Below the pieces are notes generated by a model. That model was given only the letters and a program-made list of their open reading frames with translations, made no database searches and was not told the DNA's origin. From positions 101,522,278 through 101,586,277 of the forward strand of contig CP136069.1 in NCBI GenBank assembly GCA_032622095.1: 64,000 nt of DNA. The letters run 5' to 3'. The DNA is from Siphonodentalium dalli. Taxonomy: Eukaryota > Mollusca > Scaphopoda > Gadilida > Siphonodentaliidae. The position numbers and the translations under genes were made by a program. Shown here piece by piece: positions 12,225-23,201 of this stretch (within the stretch, counting starts at the first letter, position 1; every line of letters starts with the position of its first letter).

Positions 12225-13409
12225 TCTAATATATATTTTGGTACTTCTGTCTGTTTGTCTGTTAGCTATGGCCGGGAAAACGGCTGGACCAATTGAGCTC
12301 AAACTTCCAATCTAAGGTTAAAAATCCACTGGCAGTGTTTACGGCCGTTTTGGAGAAGCTCCGAGCACACTTCTCAACTCCCAGTCACCAAAATGACCGT
12401 CCTTGGCACTGTGGGGTTAATCGCGTTGATAGTTAACCCTTTACCCAACAAAACGGCCAAAACCGGCCAAATAAAGCTTCAACAGCCTAAAATATCTTCG
12501 GTCTGTCTCAATAGAACCATACAAATATGGATATCATTGGAACCGGCTCCTTGACCACATTGTGATAGTTACAGTTTATATGCCCTGTGCCAATGCATTC
12601 TCTTATATATGCGAGTCGACCATAGGTCGCCTCACATATATAAGAGAATGCATTGGCCTAAAAAAAATCTTTTTTTAACACTTTTTCTTACATTCTTTAA
12701 CAATTTTATAATTTTTAATGTGTTAAGCCAATGCATTCTCTTATATATGCGAGGCGACCTATGGTCGACTCGCATATATAAGAGAATGCATTGGCACAGG
12801 GCCCTTCTGTTGGGTAAAGGGTTAAAGAGCGTTCGTATCCGCAGTGCCGTTGATAAAGAGCGTATGCGTGTAGTCTGATTCTTATGTCTGGGGCCAGACA
12901 TGAGTGTGTCTGTATCCAGACATGAGCGTGTTTCTTATGTCTGTCTTCGTACTTTGGGGTTCCAATGAACGGGGGAGATTTTCATCGGGTAAGTTTTTCC
13001 GCCCGAGGTGATCTTCACCTTGAAACGGGTACCCACAAACGTACCTCTTTTTGGAACGGGTACCATCACGGGACGGGTACCATCATTTCTCTTGATTAAA
13101 AAGGCAGAATTAACTCAAATTAAATTAAAAAATTAATGGATTTTGACGAAATTTAATACCTAGGGATACTTTTGTCGGGGGAGTGTTTTCGATGGGTCAA
13201 ATCGTGACCCCGACCTGACCTTGACCTTCAAAATGGTCAATTGAAGGTCAAATCGGGTAAAACGGACGGATTTCGACGAAATTTTATACCTAGGGATACT
13301 TTTGTCCGGGGAGTGTTTTGGACGGGTCAAATCGTTACCCCGACCTGACCTTGACCTTAAAATGGTCAATTCAAGGTCAAAGCTCGGACGAAGTCGGGTC
13401 ACCTGCTAG
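12225..13409 (+). mobile_element. Non-autonomous Helitron interrupted by a TTAA MITE
   Basis: Starts TCTAATATATATTTTGGTAC directly after the previous element and ends with GGACGAAGTCGGGTCACCTG and CTAG before T, followed by (AT)n. Upstream of the end are two ~128-bp tandem units (ACCTAGGGATACTTTTGTC at about 13159 and 13287). A TTAA MITE sits inside at 12433-12825. The base before the 5' TC is T rather than A, so the exact 5' boundary may be slightly off. No Rep/helicase coding sequence is visible. Confidence 0.7.
12433..12825. mobile_element. TTAA-flanked MITE (piggyBac-like), nested in a Helitron
   Basis: The terminal repeats TTAACCCTTTACCCAACA and TGTTGGGTAAAGGGTTAA are complete. Two palindromes (CCAATGCATTCTCTTATATA and complement, loop GTCGACCATAGGTCGC) flank a 60-70-bp AT-rich spacer that contains AAAATTTTTAATGTG-like sequence. 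It is in the opposite internal orientation to the copies at 16501 and 50858. It interrupts the Helitron and is therefore younger. The ORFs seen on both strands come from the palindromes. Confidence 0.85.
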
Positions 13410-14040
13410 TATATATATATATAATTTTATTAATATTAATATTCATTTTTCCAGGTAACGTACTTTATTTCAATGGGACATTTTCTTCAAAAGTTGGGGT
13501 TTAACAATGTCGGGTAATGTGATCTTTACACACCACTCTGGCCATTGAATTTTGATTCAATTTAAACTTAATAAGTGAAATGGTATGGACCATGAACTTC
13601 GATACCTATTGTTAATGTTACACAAAATAACTGCGCAGATTATGCTTACGTCGATGAAAGCTACGCACTCAGAAATTACATATCAAACCTGTCTGTAAAT
13701 ATTTCTAGAATCTTCAGTTCAGAGTTGTCATCTCAATTGTTGTTTTTCCAATCCTTGCCTTAATAATCAGTCCTTTGGGACAACATTTAAATGCTCACAA
13801 AGAGTATTCCTGGATCATTCAACTTTGTAAATCATTTATAATTGATTCAAAATGTTGCAAACATCTGTTCATATAGTGAAATTACAGCCCCCAAATGCAT
13901 AATTTTCCGAAAATAAATTGCCATGACAACTTGCCGCAATTTGTTGGTATCTACCTAAAGTATCTGGAAGATTTATAGACTATGGAAGCATAAATTTCTA
14001 TAAAAGTAAGCATTTCTGCAAACAATATTGTTTGTGAGTA
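13410..14040. other. Intronic sequence, nothing recognised
   Basis: A short (AT)n run abuts the Helitron end. The rest is AT-rich, without exon-like, RNA-gene or repeat signatures. The last part may be the degraded leader of the LINE fragment that starts at 14041. Confidence 0.4.
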
Positions 14041-15045
14041 ATGTTTTCCCAAAAGAATCACGTCCCAAACAAGTTAAACCCACAAAGTATAAGGAACAAA
14101 GTAGATACAATATCAGTCAAAATGAATGATTTTGACATGTGCATGTTCACAGACACTTGGCTTAGTGCATCTGTTGCTAACAAAGATATATTTGTTGAGG
14201 GTTTTTATAATGAAGTTGTGAGAAATGACAGAACAGACAGGGTAGGGGGTGGTGGGGTGGCTATTTATGTTAGAGATACCATTTCATTCAAATTTCGTGG
14301 CGACATAGCTACCCAGACCTGGGTTGAGCTCATAAAGTTTCAACGTGTCCTATAGGTTGCTTTTATGGACCACCGTATTCTCTTACTTCTGTCTGGGATG
14401 ATATTGAAAAATCAATTGGTGTGGCACGAGATAGTGGTTTAGAATTGATAATCGCAGGAGATTTTAACGAAGATCAGAAACTGAATTCTCACGAACATAT
14501 TAATGATATTTGTAGCCCATGTGGCATAAAACAGATTATAGAACCATGCACCTCCCCATTTCTCAGAGACTTCTGAAACAACACTAGACTTTTTTTTGTA
14601 AGTTACCCAAAATCTTGGAACGTTTTAGATCCATTTTATTCGGACATGAAACGATACCATTGTCCAGTTAGAATCAACCTTAATTATTCACGCTCTAGAC
14701 AGAAAATTTCTCTCCGCATTGTGTGGAAATACAACATGGCTGATTTTGTATGGATGAATAATGCATTTTACCATTGGGACCGCTCTGGTGAACTAGACTC
14801 TTGGAGCACGGACTCTTTAGCTGAAGCAGTAACTACCAAAATTATCTCTATGGCATTCACATAGGTGCGCAACTATTTGTAAAGGGTGTCCCCCTTGGTT
14901 GACATGTAACATCCGCAAATTAATTTGTGAGTGCTGAAGGCTTCATAAACAAGATAGTCAATGACTGTGGGTCGCTCACCAGACTGTAAAGACTGAAAAG
15001 ACTGGGACTCTGAAGACTACAAGAGTCAGTATGTGACAATATCAC
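14041..15045 (+). pseudogene. LINE fragment: AP-type endonuclease domain, frameshifted
   Basis: The first frame (14041-14352) shows the N-terminal endonuclease pattern: NPQSIRNKVD, MCMFTDTWLS, then RNDR and GGGGVAIYVRD. After a frameshift near 14350 the domain continues as PIGCFYGPPYSL and IIAGDFNED (the GDFN motif), then meets a stop near 14574. The expected SDHxPV motif is disrupted to SDMKRYHCPV. A linker resembling PPWLTCNIRKLIC and DWDSEDYKSQYVT follows up to the TTAA insertion at 15046. The reverse transcriptase is absent. The style suggests a CR1/Jockey-group element, but the clade was not tested. Dead copy. Confidence 0.8.
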
Positions 15046-16236
15046 TTAACTCTTTGATTGCCAGGGGCCGATATTATCGGCCCAAATGTCCGGTTGGTAA
15101 ATTGCCAGGGCCGATATTATCGGCCATAATTGTAACCGTAATTATTTTGATCACAACTGTATGACAATAATAAAAAAGTTTTTCAAGTTTCATAAAATTA
15201 TTGTTTTAATTGTTTCTAATTAAATTCTGCAGTATATATCTGATTTTTAATCCTTTTTAAGACGTTTGAAAATTAAAATAATGAAATAAGTTTGTAAAAA
15301 AAATGTAAGATCCGCAGTCGGAAATCCAAAATGGCCGACAATTTCAGAAAAATATTTGTAGACAATTATTAAAATGAAAGATCTGCATTTTACCAATGCA
15401 TTAACTAATTTAAACATGATAGTATGACAACCTGACATTACAATAAAGATTATGTGTACTTTAGATTGTTTCATTAGTTTTTTTAAGTCAAAATTGCCGT
15501 TTTTGCTGAATGAATCACCTATTTTTCAAGGTAAAAACGTAATTCACTAAAAAAAAACGGCGTGATTATAAACTCCCACAGGCCCCAGCGTGCCTCAGTG
15601 ACAGTTTAGACCACATGCATATGTGTCATTTTTGTTATTTTATTTATAGCACAATGATGATAAGCTTGTAGTTAGAGATTTAATTATATATCACAATTTT
15701 TGTTTTGTTTTTTGACAGTCAAAATTGCCATTTTCCTCAATTAAAAAACCTAGCTATTTTCGTAGTAAACTGTCGCAACTAAAGTCTAAATCGGCTCCTG
15801 CATTGTGTAGCTCCTCACATATGGTCCAGCTATACCAGAACTAGACCCTAATTTATTCTTACAACTTTTTAAATGAGAAAGACAGTAGAAAGATTTATCA
15901 GATCATCATCGTTGGAATACTGTCTCAGAAAACCAATATTGAATATAGCAGGTTGTGGGCCATTTTTCAATTGGATTATTGCAAAAAAATCCTTATTTGG
16001 AGTTATTTCCCTTGGGTGACAAGGAGTTATGCCCCTTAATTGTCGTGAATATTCTTCGGCAAAATATTCACCTGCAATTCTTTGGCTAATCACCTACATA
16101 CATGTCCTTGATATTTGAAACATTATTTCATAAGAAGAAGACTATTATTGTATCATACTTTTCCACAATAAAATCAGTTTTCTCATAAATTCTCCGGCAA
16201 TTTAGGTGTAAAATTAGCTCGGCAACGAAAGAGTTA
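15046..16236. mobile_element. 1.19-kb TTAA element with 17-bp terminal inverted repeats
   Basis: The ends read TTAACTCTTTGATTGCC and GGCAACGAAAGAGTTAA, matching at 15 of 17 positions as inverted repeats, with TTAA duplicated at both sides. The left end carries a doubled GGGCCGATATTATCGGCC palindrome. Two minus ORFs of 74-75 codons (15247-15474, 15869-16093) have no recognisable transposase motif. It is larger than the MITEs in this window and could be an internally deleted piggyBac-like transposon. It truncates the LINE fragment, so it inserted later. Confidence 0.7.
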
Positions 16237-16500
16237 AGACAAGTAGTTCTAAACATGGACATAGCTGGAGGTTCTCCGTTGAGCAGGGCTCTTCAACTTG
16301 AAATTTCTAATTGCACACAACTGACAAATCTCCAACCTCTTACCTTTTAAAGAAGACAACCATACCACAGTACTAAGTTCACAAAAATCATCTTAGGTTG
16401 AATTTTACAAACTGGTACCAGTACTTCAAGCTCTCTCTCAAACGTTTGAAAATTACTAACCCCATAAAGTTAAAATTTGTGGCCAATTTGGTCCAACAGT

Positions 16501-16879
16501 TTAACCCTTTACCCAACAGAACGGCCCTGTGCCAATGCATTCTCTTATATATGCGAGTCGACCATAGGTCGCCTCGCATATATAAGAGAGTGCATTGGCT
16601 TAACACATTAAAAATTATAAAATTGTTAAAGAATGTAAGAAAAAATGGTAAAAAAAAGATTTTTTTTAGGCCAATGCATTCTCTTATATATGCGAGGCAA
16701 CCTATGGTCGACTCGCATATATAAGAGAATGCATTGGCACAGGGCATAATTGTAACTATCACAATGTGGTCAAGGAGCCGGTTCCAATGATATCCATATT
16801 TGTATGGTTCTATTGAGACAGACCGAAGATATTTTAGGCTGTTGAAGCTTTATTTGGCCGGTTGTGGGTAAAGGGTTAA
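16501..16879. mobile_element. TTAA-flanked MITE (piggyBac-like), copy 4
   Basis: Starts TTAACCCTTTACCCAACAGA and ends GGGTAAAGGGTTAA. Two palindromic modules flank an AT-rich spacer (AACACATTAAAAATTATAAA), followed by a unique arm containing GGTCAAGGAGCCGGTTCCAA and GGCTGTTGAAGCTTTATTTG. Same internal order as the copy at 50858 and reversed relative to 12433. The ORFs on both strands reflect the palindromes. Confidence 0.85.
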
Positions 16880-17440
16880 CCTGAAGTAGGAACATACTAG
16901 TATGGACTGTTGGTATAAAAACATACATGTTGGAAAATAAAACCAAACTATGAGAACAATTCTAACCTATTTTTTATGTGAACATCTAATCTACAACAAA
17001 TGTTACATCGGGCATGAAATTTTCAACTGTTTAAATTTTGATCAAAGTAGGGGTCAAAACCCCACCCCTCTACACTCCTTCCCCATTGCCTCAAACATTG
17101 CCCCCAACCAGGCTGCCTAGAAATCAATATTATTATACCAGTACCAAACAGGATAGAGGAGAGTTAAATCTCTTAGCTCTGCCCCTATTAGAACAAATGT
17201 GAACCTCCATCTATGAGATCCATTCATCTAGTATTATCAATATACCCCCCCTCCCCATATTCAATAGGATATGATTTCACCTGGATAAGTGGTGGTAAAG
17301 AAAATAATATTGGAACAGCCAAGTCTGTATTTGGTATGTCTGATCTTTGCAGAATGAGATCCCCAAAAGGTGAATTTAATGACACTATTCCCCAAGGTGA
17401 AATATCATCAACGAACTGACCCTCTGGGGACCTCATTTCC
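16880..17440. other. Intronic sequence without features
   Basis: No exon or known repeat. The complementary ORFs at 17213-17436 are opposite-strand shadows without domains. Confidence 0.4.
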
Positions 17441-17806
17441 TAACAAGAGGCCGATCACGATCGGCAGATGTTTAACCCATCTTTGGCGATAGTTAATTGC
17501 TATGATCAGAATCATAATCTAGAGTTTTTATGTTGAATTACAGTATATGCTGTAATAAAGTAGTATAGACAAATGAACATAACACAAATTATTTTAATTT
17601 ATGGGTTAAAAGGGAAGGGTTAATATAACATCAAAACTATAGAGCCTGTCACCACTTCCACAGTGTAAGCAGTTCAATTTTTGTTGTTGCAATTTGCGAT
17701 GTCAGATATTAAAATAATATAGTCAATTAATAACGGGAAAGGTAAAATGACATCGAATGGATAAAAGAGGTTAATATTTTACAAAATTATCAACTGATCA
17801 GTACCA
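17441..17806 (+). repeat. 5' part of pearl-like family B
   Basis: Starts AACAAGAGGCCGATCACGAT and continues with CAGATGTTTAACCCATC, GGCGATAGTTAATTGC and AACATAACACAAATTATTTT. The same leader opens the elements at 37911 and 43175. The core and 3' hairpin are missing; the family-C element starts immediately downstream. Confidence 0.65.
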
Positions 17807-18638
17807 ACAAGAGATGGACTGTCGTCCGGTGCATACCGCCTGGTGTGGGCATATCTATAACTTATGACTGCTATACTCAGACAGATTGACCCAAAAATCA
17901 GCATTTTCGTATAAACCAAGATAAATAACTATAGAACAAAAAACCAAAACAAAACAGTTGAATGTGCCATTAAATGTCTTCATAGTGGTGAACATCCATA
18001 CAAACTTTCATTGAGATCCGAGCATTACTGTTCAAGTTATGACCTGAACAGACATCGGATGGACCAAACAGCCAACATTTCCAGATAAACAAAGATGAAT
18101 AACTCTAGAATGGAAAAGCGGAAACAGAACAATGGAACCCTCTATTGAATGTCCTCATAGTAGTGAACATCCATACCAAATTTCATTGAAATCCCATCAC
18201 AACGGTTGAAGTTACGACATGAACAGACACAAGACGGACCAAAAAGCCAACATTTCCAGATAAACAAAGATGAATAACTCTAGAATGGAAAATCTGGACA
18301 AAACGATGGAACCCTCTATTTAATGCCCTCATAGTAGTGGACATCCACAACAAATTTCATTGAGATCTGAGCACTACTGTTCAAGTTATGACATGAACAG
18401 ACACTAGACGGACCAAAAACCCAACATTTCCAGATACACAGAGATGAATAACTCTAAAAAGGAAAATCAGAACAAAACGATGGAAGCCTCTATTTAATTT
18501 CCTCATAGTAGTGAACATCCATACCTAATTTCATTGAGATCCAAGCACTACTGTTAAAGTTATGACATGAACAGACACACTCACGGACAGGTGCAAAACA
18601 GTATACCCCCCTTTAAAAAAAAAAAGGGGGTATAAAAA
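17807..18638 (+). mobile_element. Pearl-like element, family C (complete)
   Basis: The 5' tip ACAAGAGATGGACTGTC is followed by GTGCATACCGCCTGG. Four cores repeat at ~174 bp (CCAACATTTCCAGATA at 18073, 18247 and 18421, with a diverged first copy near 17900). After GACAGGTGCAAAACAG the element ends in the hairpin ATACCCCCCTTT...AAAGGGGGTAT and AAAAA. The 3' GGGGGTAT is partly complementary to the 5' ATACCGCC. No coding capacity. Confidence 0.8.
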
Positions 18639-18769
18639 TGATAGGTGAGGGGTGCTTTATAAAAAAACCTGGAAATGTAAAATTAGAATGATATATAAAC
18701 AAGGAGTTCAATCTAAATAAAAATATATAAAAATGTTTTTCATGAGCTGAGAACGTCATATATACAAAA

Positions 18770-18917
18770 TTTGGTACTGATCAGATAGATAACATTTCAG
18801 TTATCGCACCATGCGTAAAGTGTCTACAGACGTAGACAGACAGATGTACATTTACGATCGACGAGTGGTCAATCTGGATGTTGACACTGTGTACCATACA
18901 ATGTATGAGTACACGTA
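18770..18917 (+). repeat. 3' end of a pearl-like family-B/G element
   Basis: Carries ATCGCACCATGCGTAAAGTG, a short GACAGACAG run, CGACGAGTGGTCAATC and the terminal hairpin TGTACCATAC...GTATGAGTACA followed by CGTAAAAA. Plus orientation, 5'-truncated. Confidence 0.7.
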
Positions 18918-19161
18918 AAAATAGCAGTAATGTTTCTCAACAGCATCAACATCATAGCATTTCAGCAGCCCCACAAACATAATAGCAAATTATCAAATCG
19001 ACGAGTGGTCAATCCGGATGTCGACAGTGTACTAGTACCATACAATGTATGAGTGCACATGATAATAGCAGTAATGTTTCTCAACAGCATCAGTTTGCCC
19101 TTCCAACATCATAGCATTTCGGCAGCCCCACAAACATAATAGCAAATTATCAAGACAACTT
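18857..19161 (+). repeat. Local tandem duplication (~141 and ~160 bp)
   Basis: Two adjacent copies begin ATCGACGAGTGGTCAATC (18857 and 18998) and end CATAATAGCAAATTATCAA. Each includes the pearl-like 3' hairpin plus ~70 bp of flank, so the duplication happened after the element had inserted. Copy two has small insertions (near 19034 and 19090). Confidence 0.8.
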
Positions 19162-19243
19162 GACAAGGGGTTGTTATACACATATGATGGAATCAGATAT
19201 CTAGGAGCACAATGCATATAATTAAAATAGTCTGTGGGGCTAA

Positions 19244-19816
19244 TAATGTCTGTCTGACATTCCAACTTCTACTGTAGCACACAGAAAATGGCAAGTGTTA
19301 TTTCCCGACAAAATAATTAATTGGTGTAAACTGGATAAACTTCCCTTTCTCACGACGCCGGACACAAAGCTGCAATGGCTACAATTCCGAATAAATTCAC
19401 GAATATTATCAACTAATAAGTTTCTCAAAATGTCCAATTTACGACAAGATGATAAATGTGACAGATGTAAAAGCGAGACAGAAGACATCTCCCACATATT
19501 TTGGAATTGTGCGCACGTTCGGGAATTCATAAAGGAACTCAGCAAATGGGGTAAAATTGATCTCTGTCCCCAACAAATGACAATGATTCTCGGCTCTTCA
19601 CCAACGGATCCGAACTTTACAACTAACATCCTATGGCTCCTAATTAAACAATACATATACAGGACTAAATTCAAGCCAATTAACTTATCGCTAAATGTTT
19701 TCCTCAAAGAGTTGAATTATAGATACCAATGTGAGAAGTATACCCCACGATGCCAATCGAAACAAGAGGAATTTTCGAAAAACTGGTTCCTTTTAGAAAA
19801 GGCTTTACATGTATAA
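19244..19816 (+). pseudogene. 3' end of a LINE ORF2 (zinc-knuckle zf-RVT tail)
   Basis: The frame is open from 19244 to the stop at 19817. It reads WCKLDKLPF, KLQWLQFRINSRILSTN, MSNLRQDDKCDRCKSETEDI and SHIFWNCAHVREFI. The pattern LQ-LQFRI-RIL-TN plus C-x2-C...H-x3-C is the zf-RVT segment at the C-terminus of reverse-transcriptase ORFs of the L1/Tx1 type. The reverse transcriptase is absent: sequence upstream of 19240 is the duplicated pearl-like flank. A 5'-truncated insertion is the usual outcome of target-primed retrotransposition. The intact 190-codon frame suggests a fairly young copy, or chance. Confidence 0.75.
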
Positions 19817-20289
19817 CATGTACACACGAGTCAACACCAATCAACTTGAGTGTCCTGAAAATTATCTCTTCACCAATTCGAAAACTCACTTAGTTAATAT
19901 ACCCGGAAATACGATACCCCCCCCCCGCCAATATCACAATGCCGTCTATGGTTAGATGTTGTACCGATACGCCGTACACAGGAACAAAGTTCAAGGATCT
20001 AAAATCTGAATTAATATATAAAAATGAACATGTATATATTCGATTTGTTCCAATTTTCATGTCAGTCACTGGGAGTGCATATGGTGTACGAAAGACGTGA
20101 AAATGAAGATGATGGGTCTGGGCCATGTGGGAAGGGGATGGGTAAAGGAATATTTCTGTAATTTCAGAAGATTAAAGTTTCATAACTCTGCAGATGTTAT
20201 AATGGTGTCATTTTTTTCAAATTTTATAAAATGATTAAAAAATAAATTTTTTGTTTGTTAAATTGAGTAAGGTGAAAATTCCAAAAATC
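19817..20289. other. LINE 3' UTR and intronic sequence
   Basis: Directly follows the LINE stop. A C-rich run (near 19917-19927) and AT-rich sequence follow, with no poly-A tail clearly visible. No gene. Confidence 0.35.
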
Positions 20290-20692
20290 CAAATTTAAAT
20301 TTTTTTGTTTTTTTTTCAGTTATGTCACTAGCTCCGCCCCACATTCGACCCAGTGACATCATTTGAACAAATCTGAATAACAGTCCCCCAAGGACCCTTT
20401 GTACCAAATATGAACCCATTCGGCCCAATGAAATTTGAGAAGAAGTTGTTGTAAGAATTACAGAGTTATGGCCCTGGCTTCGCAACTATTTGACCCAGTG
20501 ACCTCATTTGAACAAATCTGAATGAGAGTCACCTAGGGAACATCCACACCTAATATGAACTCATTTGGTCCTATTGATCTGAAGAAGATGTTCAAAGAAT
20601 TGTTGACAGATGGACGGATGGACAGACGGACGGACGGACGAGGAGTGATGACTATAGCTCCACCAGAGACTTCGTATCAGGTGAGCTAAAAA
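20290..20692 (+). repeat. Pearl-like element with AGCTC-type hairpin
   Basis: Two ~145-bp cores (GACCCAGTGACATCATTTG at about 20348 and GACCCAGTGACCTCATTTG at about 20491), then GAAGAAGATGTTCAAAGAAT, a GGACGGATGGACAGACGGAC tract and a terminal hairpin TAGCTCCACC...GGTGAGCTA followed by AAAA. The final GAGCTAAAA is shared with the elements ending at 42605 and 62144. Plus orientation. Confidence 0.75.
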
Positions 20693-20767
20693 GCAAAATG
20701 ACTTGACTCTCCTCTCGACTGGGCAAACTATGGGATGGGACAAAACCAGTGATACCATACCAGGAAA

Positions 20768-21075
20768 CAAGAGGTACGCTGTCGCGTGGCATTTGCCCCC
20801 GACCGTAGCAATTCGGATTAAGCATGGACGAAACTGCGGATATCCGAGGTCTATATGACCATTCCAAAAGAAGTTCGTACTAAACCCAAAAACAAGCGAT
20901 CCAGAAACCCAAAAACAAGCAAAAATTCAAATTTTCTAAGTTGAAAAAAGGGCCATAACTCTGGCAAAAATCATCAGATCATACCCAATTTCGCACTTGA
21001 CATGTATTTTCATATAACTGATTAACAAAAATACGGGATTTGCAATCGTACCACCAAAGCTCACATTACGTGTAC
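20768..21075 (+). repeat. 5' half of pearl-like family D
   Basis: The tip is ACAAGAGGTACGCTGTCGCG, followed by GGCATTTGCCCCCGACC. The TGCCCCCGAC is the complement of the 3' GTCGGGGGCA that ends the family-D element at 43174. The core is GGGCCATAACTCTGGCAAAA and CGCACTTGACATGTATTTTC. The 3' half is lost. Confidence 0.7.
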
Positions 21076-22202
21076 ATCTGCTTTAAAAAATGATTCGGGG
21101 GTACCCCACCAAATGTACTGAGCTGTTGTGGGTCATAATAGCAGTTCCAACGGGGTTTTATTACTGTGAAACAAGTCAATGAATATCAAGAATATAATTT
21201 GACAATGTATACGATATTTCACGACGTTAGCCAACGTGGACGTCATTTTGACGTCATATCTAACCAAGTAAATTGAAAGCAGTTGCTGCTTATATATTAT
21301 CATGTTATATATGGTTGTTGGGATATCAGAAAGATTTATTGGACACTGTGTTGTGAACTAACTTGCAAAGGTGGTTTGCAGTATTCATTAACTCAAAGTG
21401 TAGTGGAACAGGGTCGCGCGTGGTAATTGTTAGGGAAGGGGGACTGAAAACCTGTAGAAAGATATTGTACTATCAGTGAATGGATTATTGAAGTCGATTT
21501 CAACTGGGAATAGGATATACTGGCGCACCTCTGCCCGCCTGTCAACCTGTACGTCTGTCTAGCCGTGTGTTCATCCATGCATATGTATGTATACGTCCGT
21601 CCGATGTATGTTCGGCGGACTTCATGTTTAGGTCTGAATCCGTATTCTGCCAGTGTGTTTTACGCCATATTTTCGGACAAGAGTTATGCTCGCAAAATGA
21701 ATCAACGGTGTGTTCTGTCGAACCTATTTCTCGTGGGGTATATCATCATGACATAGGTATTCAAATTGGCGTCATTTGAGTTCTCATTTTAAGGACAAAC
21801 GCAGAAAATGCTAGCTGTGGTTTGGAACCCCCGAGTGGCCGAGTCCACCACCGGGTCTGTGTTTTACACTACTAATTCATCAATCTAATCGACTTGAGCG
21901 TGTGCATGTGTCGAGGATGTTACCACTTGGTGATCAGCAATCAGAATCGCGGGTACTAAATAATAAACGCTCTTTATATAAAAACAAAACTGAAAGTTTG
22001 ATATAAACTCTTTAAACTTGGATCAAGCCTTGTTATTTCAATATATGCCCATCGTATGATAGACTACGATGTCACATTTATCAGAAATTGGGCACTTTGT
22101 GCTTTATTCCACAATAATATGTGCAACAGAATCGTGAGTGCGGTTTGAATACCACCTTATTTTTTTTACAAGAATTATGATCCTAAAATGAGCCAATGAT
22201 GT
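21076..22202. other. Intronic sequence with one half of a dispersed repeat pair
   Basis: No gene recognised. The segment at about 21735-21860 (GGTATATCATCATGACATAG to GAGTCCACCACCGGG) has a diverged copy at about 22709-22835 (GAATATATCATCATGGCATA to GGGTCCACCGACGG). A piece of the same family may lie near 22120-22200. GAGTGGCCGAGT at 21833 looks like a tRNA A-box, but no tRNA fold could be drawn. Confidence 0.45.
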
Positions 22203-22682
22203 ATTTTTGTCCCCCGACGTTTCCGTCGGAGGACTATAGAAATGACCCTCGTCCGTCCGTCCGAGATTGGGTACCTTCATGGTGTAATCAACTCCTCCTA
22301 CAGTTTTAAACGTAGAGATTTGTAACTCTGGGATATTGTTCCTGACATGTTGGTGATTTGCAACATCTACATAGCTAATCAAAAATAAAAAAATTTCCAT
22401 ATTTTTTTGGGGGGGGGGGGGGGGGGGGGGGGTTTCGACTTTTGGATGAGATTGGGTACCTTCATGGTGTAATCAACTCCTCCTACAGTTTTAAATGTAG
22501 AGATTTGAAACTCTGGGATATTGTTCCTAACATGTTGGTGATTTGCAACATCTATATAGCTAATATTTTTTTTATGGAGTTATTAACCCTTTTCGACTTA
22601 GAAAATTTCAACATTTCTTTTTAATTTCTTTAACAAAGCGGCATCGACTTGCCATGTTGTTGGGGGACACTGTGGTCTGCTG
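22203..22682 (-). mobile_element. Pearl-like family F, the one clear minus-strand copy
   Basis: Read on the minus strand it starts near GTGTCCCCCAACAAC, has two ~180-bp cores (AACTGTAGGAGGAGTTGATT and ATGAAGGTACCCAATCTC), one of them followed by a GGACGGACGGACGAGGG tract, and ends in a hairpin CCTCCGACGG-AAA-CGTCGGGGG followed by ACAAAAA. The GTCCCCC near the 5' end complements the terminal GGGGGAC. A poly-G run interrupts the second core. Confidence 0.7.
22409..22432 (+). repeat. Poly-G tract (24 G)
   Basis: An uninterrupted run of G after ATTTTTTT, sitting between two pearl-like cores. Such a run can form a G-quadruplex and is prone to length errors in sequencing. Confidence 0.95.
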
Positions 22683-22911
22683 ACCTTTTATTTAAATTAT
22701 ATTAAGTCATGGAATATATCATCATGGCATATGCATTCAAACTTTGAATTGTCATAATTTGGGCTTTCGTTTGACCATACACGCAACCAATCCTGAATGC
22801 GGCTTGAAATCTCCGGGTCCACCGACGGATTTTTGATATGTTCATTATGTGTTCTATGTGCACATAACTGAATGTGTATTGATCAAAAGATCTTCTCCCT
22901 CACCTTAATAC

Positions 22912-22962
22912 GGCTGGTTGAAGGCGGCGACTTTACCCTTAAGTCGCCGTCTTCAACCAGCC
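22912..22962. repeat. Compact 22-bp hairpin
   Basis: The left arm (22912-22933, begins GGCTGGTTGAAGG) and right arm (22941-22962, ends CTTCAACCAGCC) pair over 22 bp with a 7-base loop. The single mismatch would be a G-U wobble in RNA. It could be a MITE relic or a transcribed hairpin; nothing nearby decides between them. Confidence 0.8.
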
Positions 22963-23201
22963 ATGACCTGTCAGCGCATATCGCAGGCTAATACACTAAC
23001 AATAAACATGCATTTCCCGTGACCTTATATGACATGTGTCAGTCTAGACTTACAATACACGACGAATAAACATGCATGTCGCGGTCATCGTAAACGTACG
23101 GGACCTTATATCACCTCTGTCGGTGAAGACATTCAATACACAAAGCTCACGGCTACCGATTAACGCAGTTTCATTTCGTGGATTGATAATTGGAAATTAC
23201 A

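Noticed and set aside
12609..12901. Overlapping ORFs on both strands in the TTAA MITE (also at 16388-16762 and 50666-51143)
   Set aside because: They arise from the palindromes, which read open on both strands and give the same peptide; not genes.
15869..16093. 74-codon minus ORF in the 1.2-kb TTAA element as a transposase remnant
   Set aside because: No DDE or zinc-finger motif is visible.
21828..21845. GAGTGGCCGAGT as a tRNA-derived SINE head
   Set aside because: Only the A-box-like words are present; the related copy at 22800 lacks them and no B box or tail was found.
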